Below are positions 1-8,221 of a DNA stretch of 64,000 nucleotides, in pieces (position 1 is the stretch's first letter; every line of letters starts with the position of its first letter). The notes beneath the pieces are model-generated. The model did not search any database. It worked only from the letters and a program-made list of their open reading frames with translations, and was not told the origin of the DNA. A program made the position numbers and the translations under genes. Source of the stretch: Heliorestis acidaminivorans (GTDB lineage Bacteria > Bacillota > Desulfitobacteriia > Heliobacteriales > Heliobacteriaceae). Location of the stretch: the NCBI RefSeq assembly GCF_008933955.1, contig NZ_WBXO01000003.1, positions 186,001 through 250,000 of the forward strand, in the 5' to 3' direction.

Positions 1-864
1 CATCTCTACGAGCAGTTGATTAAGCGTAGAGTCTTGTACACTGTTATCTATACCTCGACCTCGCTTTTTACCCATGGCATCTATTTCATCAATAAAAATG
101 ATGCAAGGAGCATTTTTGCGAGCTTCTTCAAACATCGTTCGTACCCGCAAAGCACCTAAGCCTACGTAAAGCTCATCAAACTCTGAGCCTGCTATGCTAT
201 AAAAAGGTACACCTGCTTCACCTGCTACTGCTTTGGCAATCAATGTTTTTCCTGTTCCAGGCGGACCTGATAAGATTACACCTCTTGGAATTGTTGCACC
301 AGTCTGCAGAAATTTTTCTGGTGTTTTTAGAAAAGCTACAATTTCTTCTACTTCAGTAGCTACTTCGTCTATACCGGCAACGTCACTGAAGAGAACAGGC
401 TTGTCTACTTTAGGAGCTTCTCGTCGTGCTTTATTAATTCCAAAGCGATTCATTTGCTTGAATAAATAATAGCCAATAAAAGCTAGTGCACCTATAAGGA
501 GGAAGCTTATTAGCATAGAGATGTAGTCATTGATGCTCTTTTGGACGAGAGGTCCTTCGTGTTGGTATTCTATTTCTTTTTCTATAATCAGAGCTAGTAA
601 CAATTGATTGTCAGGACTGCCATTAGCGTAAAAAGTTTCTCCTTCATCATTTTCAGCAATAATGCGTGTCATGCCAGGCATTTGACGCATCGTTACTTTG
701 GTGATTTCGCCGTCTTCGATCTTTTGATAGACTGTGGTAAAAGGAATTAGTTTTTCTTGAAATTCTTTTTCTTCTTTTTGAGACTCATAATATTGCCAAC
801 CCAAAACAGTTCCCACTATCACCATAGATAGGAGCATGATCCTGAGTAACTTCTGCTTTTTCAA
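1..864 (-). CDS. ftsH: ATP-dependent zinc metalloprotease FtsH, N-terminal part (cut by window edge)
   Basis: This is the 5' part of a membrane-bound AAA+ protease that degrades misfolded and regulatory membrane and soluble proteins. Reading leftwards it has an N-terminal membrane segment, an extracytoplasmic domain of about 80 residues, a second membrane segment, then the AAA module with Walker A GPPGTGKT and Walker [10 protein letters not shown]. The pore loop reads YVG where FVG is usual, so the aromatic residue is kept. The HEXXH protease domain lies outside the window. The start chosen is TTG at 864 with AAGGGGAAG seven bases upstream; an in-frame ATG at 897 is possible. It is divergent from the dehydrogenase at 997. 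Identification is firm. Confidence 0.93.
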   Translation of the reverse strand, partial: MKKQKLLRIMLLSMVIVGTVLGWQYYESQKEEKEFQEKLIPFTTVYQKIEDGEITKVTMRQMPGMTRIIAENDEGETFYANGSPDNQLLLALIIEKEIEYQHEGPLVQKSINDYISMLISFLLIGALAFIGYYLFKQMNRFGINKARREAPKVDKPVLFSDVAGIDEVATEVEEIVAFLKTPEKFLQTGATIPRGVILSGPPGTGKTLIAKAVAGEAGVPFYSIAGSEFDELYVGLGALRVRTMFEEARKNAPCIIFIDEIDAMGKKRGRGIDNSVQDSTLNQLLVEM

Positions 865-996
865 AATAGTTCTTCCCCTTTCGACTGCACCTCTCATTAT
901 AGACTCTTTTCAGGGAGAGGCAAAGAGAAAGTGAAAATCACTAGACAGAGAAAGCAAGAAAAAGTTGCTTATCTTATTGAAAAAGGAGCAAGACCA

Positions 997-1758
997 ATGA
1001 TTTTTAATAATAAGGTTGTAATAATAACTGGTGCTGGTCAAGGCATTGGAGAAGCTATAGCTATGGCTTATGCCAGAAAAGGTGCCTCTGTTGTTATAGC
1101 AGAAAAAGAAATAACTACAGGAGAAAAGGTAGCTCAAGCTATTCTAGCTCTGCAAGATTCTGAGTCTATCATGACTACTGTTCACTTTATCCAAACAGAT
1201 GTAAGATCGCCTTCAGCGATTGTTCATTTGATGGAGAAAACTTATGAACTTTACGGCCGGATCGACATCTTAATTAATAATGCCGCTATCTCCTTCTGGA
1301 AATCTCCATATGAGTTATCAGTTGAAGAGTGGGATGAAGTTATGGAGACGAACTTGCGCGGTTACTTCCTCTGTGCAAGGGAAGCTGGCAAATATATGAA
1401 AAAAACAGGTGGAGGCTCGATCGTTAATATAGCTTCTACTCGTGCCCTTATGTCAGAGCCGAACTCCGAGGCTTATGGCGCTTCTAAAGGAGCTATCTTA
1501 GCTTTAACTCATGCTCTGGCTTTATCTTTTGCTTCTGATCATATCACTGTAAATGCTATAAATCCGGGGTGGATTGAAACAAAAAGTTATGATACACTGC
1601 TTAAGCAAGATCATTTACAGCATCCTTCCCAAAGAGTTGGCAAACCAGAAGATATTGCAAGAGCTTGTCTTTTTCTAACGCAACAAGAAAATGATTTTAT
1701 AACTGCTACTAACCTGGTTATCGACGGTGGCATGACTCGTAAAATGATTTATATATAA
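997..1758 (+). CDS. Short-chain dehydrogenase/reductase (SDR family oxidoreductase)
   Basis: A 253-residue classical SDR, probably an NAD(P)(H)-dependent ketone/alcohol oxidoreductase in the cytoplasm. Visible motifs are the Rossmann TGAGQGIG near residue 11, NNAA near residue 90, the catalytic Ser in NIAST, YGASK, and the PGWIET segment after the active site. The C-terminal VIDGGMT is typical of FabG-like members. The ATG at 997 is preferred over upstream ATG 931 because AAAAGGAGC sits just before it and the SDR fold begins right after it. Substrate cannot be told from sequence. It is monocistronic and divergent from ftsH. Confidence 0.85.
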   Translation: MIFNNKVVIITGAGQGIGEAIAMAYARKGASVVIAEKEITTGEKVAQAILALQDSESIMTTVHFIQTDVRSPSAIVHLMEKTYELYGRIDILINNAAISFWKSPYELSVEEWDEVMETNLRGYFLCAREAGKYMKKTGGGSIVNIASTRALMSEPNSEAYGASKGAILALTHALALSFASDHITVNAINPGWIETKSYDTLLKQDHLQHPSQRVGKPEDIARACLFLTQQENDFITATNLVIDGGMTRKMIYI

Positions 1759-1840
1759 GTTTTATTTGGTCACTTGAGTCACTTACTTACTGAATAATAA
1801 CATGACATCTAAGTGTTTCTAGAAAGGGGCAGGCTTCTTT

Positions 1841-3055
1841 ATGAGTCAAGGTAAAAGTACTGCAATCCCTGATCCTTCTCTCGTACTACCACATTATCAA
1901 CCAATTATTTCGATGGATTCACAACTGATTGTTGCTTATGAAGTATTAGGTCGAATTATGACTCCTGAAGGAATCCGAAGCCTCGGTCCTTTCTTTCAAG
2001 ATCCTAATGTTTCTATGGATGATGCCCTTTCTATTGATCGAATTATTCGTCAAAAAGCATTATCAATGTTAAGTAACTCTATTGAGAAAAAGAAAGGACT
2101 TTTTTTCAACATTAAACCAGCTTGGATATACATGTATCGAAAAAGTCCAGATCAGATGCCGACATTACAATTTCTTCGCCAACATAAGATTGATCCATCT
2201 AGAGTTACCATTGAGATAACGGAAGATTGTTTTTATGAAGATATTGAAGAATTAGCTCGTGTTACTCGCTTTTATCGAGAAGCGGGCTGTAAAATTGCTA
2301 TTGACGATGTGGGCAGCGGATTTATCAATTTTGATCGTATAGCCTATATTAAGCCAAATATATTGAAACTTGATTTAGAGCTGGTAAAAAAATGTGCCAA
2401 AGAACAATTTTTTTACGAAATCCTTACTTCCTTTGCCGTAATGGCTGAAAAGATCGGCGCATTTTTGCTTTTTGAAGGCATTGAAACGGAAGAAGATGTG
2501 CAATTAGCTCTTTCTCTTGGTGCTCGCTACATGCAAGGATACTATTTTGCCAAACCTCAAAATAAAATATTACCAGATGATACTTTTGAACCTACGCTGA
2601 ATATGCAGATTCAGCGCTTTGTTGATCAAAAGCTTTGGCAACAACACGCTTTTCACCATGAAGAAGAGTACTTCCAAAGATCATTGTCTTCTATAATACC
2701 TCCTTGGTCTAGCACTAGTCATAATCTAGCCGAACAATGTGATTTCTTTATTCAATCTTTTCTGAAGTTACTGCCCAAAGATGTTATTCGAGTTTACTTA
2801 TGTGATGAACGTGGTTTGCAGTACTCATCGAACTTTATGCGCAATAACGAAGCGTGGTGCAAGAAAGAACGCTTTCAAGGTTACAATTGGGCTTGGCGTC
2901 CTTACTTTCTTAATAACATTGTTAAGGTCGCTTATCGGAAAAAAGGAAAGCTTTCTACATACTACACTGATGCTCATTGCGGTGAGAAAATGCGTACTTA
3001 CATTCACCCTGTTAGTAATGGATTTTATTTGTGCTTGGATATCTCCGATAGATAG
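1841..3055 (+). CDS. EAL-domain cyclic-di-GMP phosphodiesterase with YkuI_C-like sensor domain
   Basis: A 404-residue soluble protein. Residues about 15-250 form an EAL domain: EVLGR replaces EALLR at about 34-38, and FNIKP, EITE, IDDVGSG, KLDLELVK and FEGIETEED follow in order, so most metal-binding residues seem present although the signature is EVL, not EAL. The C-terminal 130 residues (from about DFFIQSFL to the end) resemble the PAS-like YkuI_C domain of Bacillus YkuI. It would hydrolyse c-di-GMP to pGpG, or act as a c-di-GMP sensor if inactive. The start has AAAGGGG upstream. A strong terminator follows directly. No GGDEF domain is seen nearby. Confidence 0.85.
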   Translation: MSQGKSTAIPDPSLVLPHYQPIISMDSQLIVAYEVLGRIMTPEGIRSLGPFFQDPNVSMDDALSIDRIIRQKALSMLSNSIEKKKGLFFNIKPAWIYMYRKSPDQMPTLQFLRQHKIDPSRVTIEITEDCFYEDIEELARVTRFYREAGCKIAIDDVGSGFINFDRIAYIKPNILKLDLELVKKCAKEQFFYEILTSFAVMAEKIGAFLLFEGIETEEDVQLALSLGARYMQGYYFAKPQNKILPDDTFEPTLNMQIQRFVDQKLWQQHAFHHEEEYFQRSLSSIIPPWSSTSHNLAEQCDFFIQSFLKLLPKDVIRVYLCDERGLQYSSNFMRNNEAWCKKERFQGYNWAWRPYFLNNIVKVAYRKKGKLSTYYTDAHCGEKMRTYIHPVSNGFYLCLDISDR

Positions 3056-3056
3056 A

Positions 3057-3100
3057 GAAAAGCAGTTAGGACTTATGGATGAAGTCCTAACTGCTTTTTT
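3057..3100 (+). terminator. Intrinsic terminator after the EAL gene
   Basis: Perfect 17-base stem (AAAGCAGTTAGGACTT and its complement), a seven-base loop and a run of six T on the plus strand. It lies between convergent genes and probably also helps end the minus-strand hemerythrin transcript. Confidence 0.9.
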
Positions 3101-3102
3101 GC

Positions 3103-3519
3103 TTAGTCACTGTTCTTTTCGCGTATAGCAAGAGCTAACTTTTTATCATAATTATGAATGTGATTGACAAGCCACTCGACCAGCAGAAGTTGTAGTTCTG
3201 TTACTAACTCTTTTCTAACTTCTTCTGAAATATCTTCTGTCATAAAGCGACGATAGAGATCACTTACTTTCAGAACAAAATAGTTGTGAGATTCCCTATG
3301 CTCGGGGAATTTATCATACATGTACAAAATCATGTAGCTTTCTTCGTCTCCAAAGTGTTCAATTACATAAGTAATCAAATACTCAAAGGTACTGCCAATT
3401 TTAGCAGGATCATTAATATCAACAGCTGAAAAAACTTCGTTCACTCGAGTAAAAAGTTCTTTATGTTGACTGTCTATAAAGTCCAAACCAGAAGCTAATT
3501 CATCAGTCCACCACAGCAT
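3103..3519 (-). CDS. Bacteriohemerythrin
   Basis: A 138-residue diiron oxygen-binding protein, the usual length for single-domain bacteriohemerythrins. Iron ligands visible are His19 in DSQHKELF, the HFGDEE helix (His and Glu), HRESH, and the terminal HxxxxD in NHIHNYD. It could bind, deliver or sense O2. The start ATG at 3519 is chosen because AAGGAGG lies 11 bases upstream and the family begins at this WWTDELASG segment; longer in-frame starts at 3540 and 3600 would overlap cadA. It lies downstream of cadA in the same direction with a 58-base gap, so co-transcription is possible. Confidence 0.9.
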   Translation of the reverse strand: MLWWTDELASGLDFIDSQHKELFTRVNEVFSAVDINDPAKIGSTFEYLITYVIEHFGDEESYMILYMYDKFPEHRESHNYFVLKVSDLYRRFMTEDISEEVRKELVTELQLLLVEWLVNHIHNYDKKLALAIREKNSD

Positions 3520-3577
3520 ATCAAGATGCGCCTCCTTCATTGCCCTTACTGCCTTTTCTTCATCTCCTATTATTGTA

Positions 3578-5875
3578 TTACTCTTTCGGTGAAAATCCAA
3601 GTAAACGGAGGCTATTTAATGTGACAATAATAGAAGCACCCATATCAGCTAAAATTGCTAACCAGAGTGTGAGCCAGCCTGGAAATACAGCAAGGAGAGC
3701 AATTACTTTGATTCCAATAGAGAAGGCTATGTTTTGTCGTATAATCGATAAGGTTTTGCGGCTCAATTGAATGGCATAAGGAAGTTTCGTTAAGTCATCA
3801 GACATTAGTGCAATATCAGCTGTTTCCAGAGCAGTGTCAGTACCAGCACCGCCCATAGCAATACCTACATTGGCCCGCGCCAGAGCAGGTGCATCGTTGA
3901 TGCCGTCACCAACCATGGCTACTTTACCTTGCTTCTCGATCACTTTTTCTAATACTTCTACTTTTTGATGAGGCAATAGTTCTGCGTAAAACTCGTCAAC
4001 TGCAGTTTGCTGGGCAATTGCTTTCGCTGTGGCTTGATTGTCGCCTGTGAGCATAACTGTTTTGGTAATGCCTACTTTTTTCAGTTCCATGATAGTACTT
4101 TTACTGGTTTCCCTTACTTCATCAGCAAGGGCGATGATGGCAAGTAACTCTTTTTCATTACCTAACAGAATAGCTGTTTTGCCTTCTGCCTGAAGCTTAT
4201 TAATCTGCTTATCTATTTGCTTATACTTGTCTATAGAGGCTTTTAGGGCCATTTCTTTTGAATTCGCTATATCTACAGTGTTTGCACTATTTGCTATGTC
4301 TACTGTAGATACTATATTTTCTTTAGTTGCTATATTTACTGTAGCTGCTATCTCCTTAAAAAAAGTCAGCTCTTCAAAAAGTCGCTTACTACCAATATAG
4401 ATTTTTTCGCCTTTAATAATTCCCTGAGCGCCTTTTCCCGGGAAGGCTTGAAAGTTTTCTGCCCTTTCTAAGATTAAGCCCTTCCTTTTAGCTGCTTTCA
4501 CAATTGCTTTAGCTAGTGGATGCTCTGAGCGGGCTTCTAGTGAGCCAGCTAGTTGGAAGATCTCTTTTTCATCTTGCTTAGCTACATTACCAAAAAGACC
4601 ACCTAAGGGAATTACATCAGTTACAACTGGTTCTCCCTTGGTCAATGTTCCTGTTTTATCAAAAGCGATAGCTTTAAGAGCACCTGCTTCTTCTAAGTAG
4701 ACGCCACCTTTGATCAAGACACCTTGCCTTGCCGCCTTACTGATGGCGCTAACCACAGCAACTGGTGTCGATACAATAAGGGCGCAGGGACAAGCAACGA
4801 CAAGCAAGGCTAGTGCTCGGTAAATCCAAGGTCCCCATTCTTGAGCCATAAAAAGCGGTGGAATTAAGGCAATCAGTACAGCAAGAGCCATCACAATAGG
4901 CGTATAGATGGCGGCAAAACGTTCTACAAAAGCTTGGGACGGTGCTTTCTTCGCTTGCGCTTCTTCTACGAGATGAATGATTTTGGAAATGGTGCTGTCT
5001 TGCACCGCTTTCGTTACTTTTACTTCTAGAGCACCATGACTGTTAATTGTTCCGGCAAAAACTTCATCGCCAGGACCTTTTTCTGCAGGTACAGACTCAC
5101 CTGTAATAGAAGCTTCTTCGATAGCAGACTCACCCTGAAGAATAAGACCGTCCATGGCAATTTTCTGCCCTGGGCCAATAAGCATGATGTCGCCGACGCG
5201 AATTTCTTCTACAGGGATTTCCATCTCTACTTTCTGTGAACAACCGCGACGAACAAGGGCTACTTTGGGCGACAAATCCATAAGTTCTCTTATAGAGCGT
5301 CGAGCTCTATCCATCGTCCATCCTTCTAGCATTTCAGAGAGGGAGAACAAAAAAGCTACTGTGGCCGCTTCTTCCCATTGTCCAATAGCTATAGCACCAA
5401 AGACAGCAATCGTCATTAAGACACTCATATTAAAACGTAAGCGCGGCAAAGCTCTTGATGCTTTGATAAAGTTACCCCAACCACCGAAGAAGACAGCCAG
5501 TAAAAAAGCGGTCATGGTGAGTAAGTCTGAACTATGAAACCATTCAGCGAGAAAGCCTGTAGCAAGAAAAAAACCTGATAAGATCATGCGAATCATTCGC
5601 CAGTCGATTTCTTTTGTTGGTGAGCCTTCTTTTGACTCTGTAAGATTATCTAGAAAATCGATCTTATAATTTTCCTCAGCGCCAACTTTTTGAATAGCAT
5701 CTAAATCTACAAAGCCATCAACAGTGAGGCGACCGGTAAGTGCATTTAATTTGGCACTCTCCACACCTGGCAAAGCCTGTACGTGCTGTTCGAACTTTAG
5801 TGCACAATCCATACAAGTAATACCATTAACTTGTAAGACTTGCCCACCTACTTTTACTGCCTTTGAAGTTGCCAT
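3578..5875 (-). CDS. cadA: Cd2+/Zn2+/Pb2+-exporting P1B-type ATPase
   Basis: A 765-residue heavy-metal ATPase that pumps divalent metal out of the cytoplasm. An N-terminal HMA domain has GITCMDC (Cys21, Cys24); membrane helices follow from about residue 95, TGES at 258, CPC at 362-364, the phosphorylated Asp406 in DKTGT, SEHPLAKA, and GDGINDAPA. The final helices carry ADMGAS, an Asp found in Zn/Cd rather than Cu pumps. The nucleotide-binding domain holds an unusual insertion (about residues 509-538) with three copies of a TV(N/D)IA unit. ATG 5875 has GAAGGG upstream. The promoter carries an SmtB-like palindrome, so metal-induced derepression is likely. Confidence 0.93.
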   Translation of the reverse strand: MATSKAVKVGGQVLQVNGITCMDCALKFEQHVQALPGVESAKLNALTGRLTVDGFVDLDAIQKVGAEENYKIDFLDNLTESKEGSPTKEIDWRMIRMILSGFFLATGFLAEWFHSSDLLTMTAFLLAVFFGGWGNFIKASRALPRLRFNMSVLMTIAVFGAIAIGQWEEAATVAFLFSLSEMLEGWTMDRARRSIRELMDLSPKVALVRRGCSQKVEMEIPVEEIRVGDIMLIGPGQKIAMDGLILQGESAIEEASITGESVPAEKGPGDEVFAGTINSHGALEVKVTKAVQDSTISKIIHLVEEAQAKKAPSQAFVERFAAIYTPIVMALAVLIALIPPLFMAQEWGPWIYRALALLVVACPCALIVSTPVAVVSAISKAARQGVLIKGGVYLEEAGALKAIAFDKTGTLTKGEPVVTDVIPLGGLFGNVAKQDEKEIFQLAGSLEARSEHPLAKAIVKAAKRKGLILERAENFQAFPGKGAQGIIKGEKIYIGSKRLFEELTFFKEIAATVNIATKENIVSTVDIANSANTVDIANSKEMALKASIDKYKQIDKQINKLQAEGKTAILLGNEKELLAIIALADEVRETSKSTIMELKKVGITKTVMLTGDNQATAKAIAQQTAVDEFYAELLPHQKVEVLEKVIEKQGKVAMVGDGINDAPALARANVGIAMGGAGTDTALETADIALMSDDLTKLPYAIQLSRKTLSIIRQNIAFSIGIKVIALLAVFPGWLTLWLAILADMGASIIVTLNSLRLLGFSPKE
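4255..4350 (-). repeat. Imperfect tandem repeat inside cadA encoding TV(N/D)IA units
   Basis: Three degenerate in-frame copies of a roughly 27-33 base unit encode TVNIATKEN, TVDIANSAN and TVDIANSKE. The repeat falls in the nucleotide-binding domain, between the HP motif and the hinge. CadA proteins normally lack this segment, so it looks like a local in-frame duplication. Confidence 0.75.
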
Positions 5876-5932
5876 TAGGCTACCCTTCTTCCTTTGACGT
5901 CACTATAACAGATGCATTGCCAAATACACACG

Positions 5933-5982
5933 CATGAATGTTTGTTCATGTATAGTCTATGATTGCTTTTCATTATTGTCAA
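5933..5982 (-). promoter_or_regulatory. cadA promoter with ArsR/SmtB-type operator
   Basis: On the minus strand a -35 TTGACA (5982-5977), a 17-base spacer and a -10 TAGACT (5959-5954) are followed at once by the palindrome CATGAA-N6-TTCATG (5950-5933). The TGAA-N6-TTCA spacing is that of the SmtB/CadC/ZiaR 12-2-12 operator. Its place over the start site suits a metal-released repressor. No ArsR-type gene is in the window. Confidence 0.75.
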
Positions 5983-6019
5983 TATGATTACAACTTTTTC
6001 AATAAGAGGGGGTAACCCG

Positions 6020-6064
6020 AAAGAAGCTCATTGATGCTTAGAAAACATCAATGAGCTTCTTTTT
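6020..6064 (-). terminator. Hairpin after the Na/Pi symporter gene
   Basis: A 17-base perfect stem (AAAGAAGCTCATTGATG and its complement) with a ten-base loop lies just past the symporter stop. The T tract is better on the plus strand than on the minus strand, but the only converging transcript is the symporter's. Confidence 0.75.
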
Positions 6065-6091
6065 AATCATATTTTTGTCAAGTAAAGCAGA

Positions 6092-7903
6092 CTAATTAGA
6101 CATCGTCTCCCTTATCCCTTCTCCATAAACACCAGCAGTTCGTAAAGCTACTTCTTCTCCTTCTTTGTCAATTAGATGATAAAGCAAGCGCCAGAGGTGA
6201 TAAGTCATACGGTCGATCCACTTTAAGGTGTTGATTTCGGACAGACCTCTTTCGGGATCACTTTCACCGAGAGCTGTAGCTTCTAAGATAAGGGCTCGAT
6301 CAGTCCTTCGCTGATCAGCAATAGAGAGAGAAAGTTTTTCTATAGTACGCAGTTGCTCTAAAGCTTCTTGTTCTTTCCGCTGTCTTTTCTTTTCTTTTTT
6401 GCTTTTGCGCGATTCTCTTGACCCAATATTTTTTTCCGGCGCCTCACAGGGCTCTATTTCTTTTAGTTCTGAGCCTAATCCTTCTTGTTCAGCTTCTGCT
6501 TTCTTTGTTAGTGGTCTATCGCATTGACGATAATTTTTATTATCTAGTATTTTTGCTGTCTTCGCCATCGCTAAGACTACTTCAGAAAGCTTCTTCTCAA
6601 GTCTTTCGTAGCTATGAATCGATTGGACGTATTCTTTTTCTTTTATGGCTTCTATAAATCGATCAATGTGATCAATAGCATGTAATGTGGCTAGATGACG
6701 TCTTACATCTATAGTAGAAGCGTCATTCATATGCAACGATCCAATGAAGGCTCTAGTTTCATGTAAAGCTAATTCGGCTTCTTCGATTACAGCTTTCATA
6801 GCTGAACTATCTTGGTCTACGTCTTTATTTTTATCTAACATATCTGACGTTGCTTTCATCAGTAAAGCTGTTGTATCTAGTAAGGTTCTTCGCACTGCTT
6901 CAACAGCAACTGGAACAACTTCTGTAAGGGCCGGATCAAGGTGCTTTGTTAAGACAGGACCTTTTTCTGGTAACATTCGTTCAATCATGTGGGAAAAGGG
7001 ATGGATAAAAGGTGCGATTAGCAATAAACCTAGCATGTTGAAAAAGGTGTGAAATGCGGCAATAGCAATAGCTGGATCAGTTCCACCAAAACGCACGCTT
7101 TCAGTAATCACTTTGATAAATAATGGAAGGATCATTAGAGCAACAAGACCCGTAATGAGATTGAATAAGATATGAGCTAAGGCTGTTCGCTTAACCGCTA
7201 TAGATCCGCCGATGGAAGCAAGAGCCGCTTTCACCGTAGTTCCCACGTTCTGACCAATAACTAGTGCGGCGGCTTGATCGAGGACTATAGCATTAGTATG
7301 AAGTGCCGCTAGGGTTGTAGCAACAGCAGCACTAGATGATTGCATCAGAACAGTCATCACAGAGCCAACGACGATTAATAGCAAAAGATTGAAAAAGCTA
7401 TCGCCTTGAAAGGCGCTTAGATCAATTTGCTCCGCTACGCCTGCCATGCCTTGCTGGAGAAAGTCAATGCCTACAAAGATAAGGCCAAAGCCAGCGAGAA
7501 AGATACCCCAAGCACTCATTTTTCCTTTACCTAAGAGCTTAAGTAAAGCACCAAGGGCTACAAAAGGCATGGCCAAAGCGGCAATGTTCAGCTTGAGACC
7601 TAAGGTTGAAACTATCCAGGCTGTACTAGTTGTACCTACGTTAGAGCCAATAATTACACCGACAGCTTGGGAAAAGCTAAGTAAGCCTGCACTAACAAAG
7701 CCAATCGTCATCAATGTTGTAGCACTTGAAGACTGAATGAGCGCTGTAATTCCAGCACCTGATAAAATCGATGTGAAAGTTCCACCTGTAAAGCGACTTA
7801 AGAGTCTTCTCAGAGCATCACCGGCTAGCTTTTTTAGACCGTCTGTCATAAGAAGCATGCCTAGTAAAAAAAGTCCTATACCGCCAAGCGTTGTAGATAG
7901 CAA
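6092..7903 (-). CDS. Na+/phosphate cotransporter family protein with C-terminal PhoU-like domain
   Basis: A 603-residue membrane protein of the NptA/YjbB family. Two inverted Na/Pi repeats each carry the QSSSA motif (TALIQSSSAT near residue 60 and VLMQSSSAA near 190), with GSNVGTT and GQNVGTT loops. About eight to ten helices fill residues 1-310. The cytoplasmic remainder is helical and PhoU-like, with a Lys/Glu-rich stretch around residue 490. It likely moves phosphate with sodium, inward or outward. TTG 7903 is preferred, with AGGTG six bases upstream; a GTG at 7912 overlaps that site. It stands alone with its own terminator. Confidence 0.88.
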   Translation of the reverse strand: MLSTTLGGIGLFLLGMLLMTDGLKKLAGDALRRLLSRFTGGTFTSILSGAGITALIQSSSATTLMTIGFVSAGLLSFSQAVGVIIGSNVGTTSTAWIVSTLGLKLNIAALAMPFVALGALLKLLGKGKMSAWGIFLAGFGLIFVGIDFLQQGMAGVAEQIDLSAFQGDSFFNLLLLIVVGSVMTVLMQSSSAAVATTLAALHTNAIVLDQAAALVIGQNVGTTVKAALASIGGSIAVKRTALAHILFNLITGLVALMILPLFIKVITESVRFGGTDPAIAIAAFHTFFNMLGLLLIAPFIHPFSHMIERMLPEKGPVLTKHLDPALTEVVPVAVEAVRRTLLDTTALLMKATSDMLDKNKDVDQDSSAMKAVIEEAELALHETRAFIGSLHMNDASTIDVRRHLATLHAIDHIDRFIEAIKEKEYVQSIHSYERLEKKLSEVVLAMAKTAKILDNKNYRQCDRPLTKKAEAEQEGLGSELKEIEPCEAPEKNIGSRESRKSKKEKKRQRKEQEALEQLRTIEKLSLSIADQRRTDRALILEATALGESDPERGLSEINTLKWIDRMTYHLWRLLYHLIDKEGEEVALRTAGVYGEGIRETMSN

Positions 7904-8156
7904 TAGATTCACCTACTTTGCTCTGTTTTAACTTTTTATGATCTGTAAATTTAGAAATATTGAAAGAGTTCAAGTATACTTATATATGCAACTATAGAGC
8001 TGTTTGTGTTCTTTTAAACTGTTCTGTTCCCTTGCGCCTTTTTCCTTTTTCCTATCTTGCTTTTTTTCTTTCAAAAAAAAGGCAAGCCCAGCGGTAGAGG
8101 TTTATTACTATTTAAATAGGATAAATAATTGAACTAACCAGACATAATAATTAAAA
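7904..8156. other. Intergenic region without a gene
   Basis: Upstream region of the Na/Pi symporter. It holds an AT-rich stretch with possible -10-like boxes near 7975-7985 and a pyrimidine-rich run at 8030-8075. I see no ORF with a ribosome site and no clear RNA structure until the hairpins from 8157. Confidence 0.5.
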
Positions 8157-8210
8157 CCTGCACTTTATATGAGGTGCAGGTTTTTTGCGTGCACCTCATT
8201 AAAGTGCAGG
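8157..8210. terminator. Nested inverted repeats, terminator of the zinc-ribbon gene
   Basis: CCTGCAC and GTGCAGG form a small hairpin (8157-8180) followed by six T on the plus strand. The same left arm also belongs to a longer inverted repeat across 8157-8210 (CCTGCACTTTA, GAGGTGCA / TGCACCTC, TAAAGTGCAGG). The long form faces the end of the minus-strand gene at 8222. The two structures are mutually exclusive. Confidence 0.7.
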
Positions 8211-8221
8211 TTTCTTCTTTT

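Noticed and set aside
931..996. Longer start of the short-chain dehydrogenase at 931
   Set aside because: No ribosome site before 931, while AAAAGGAGC precedes ATG 997 exactly where the SDR fold begins.
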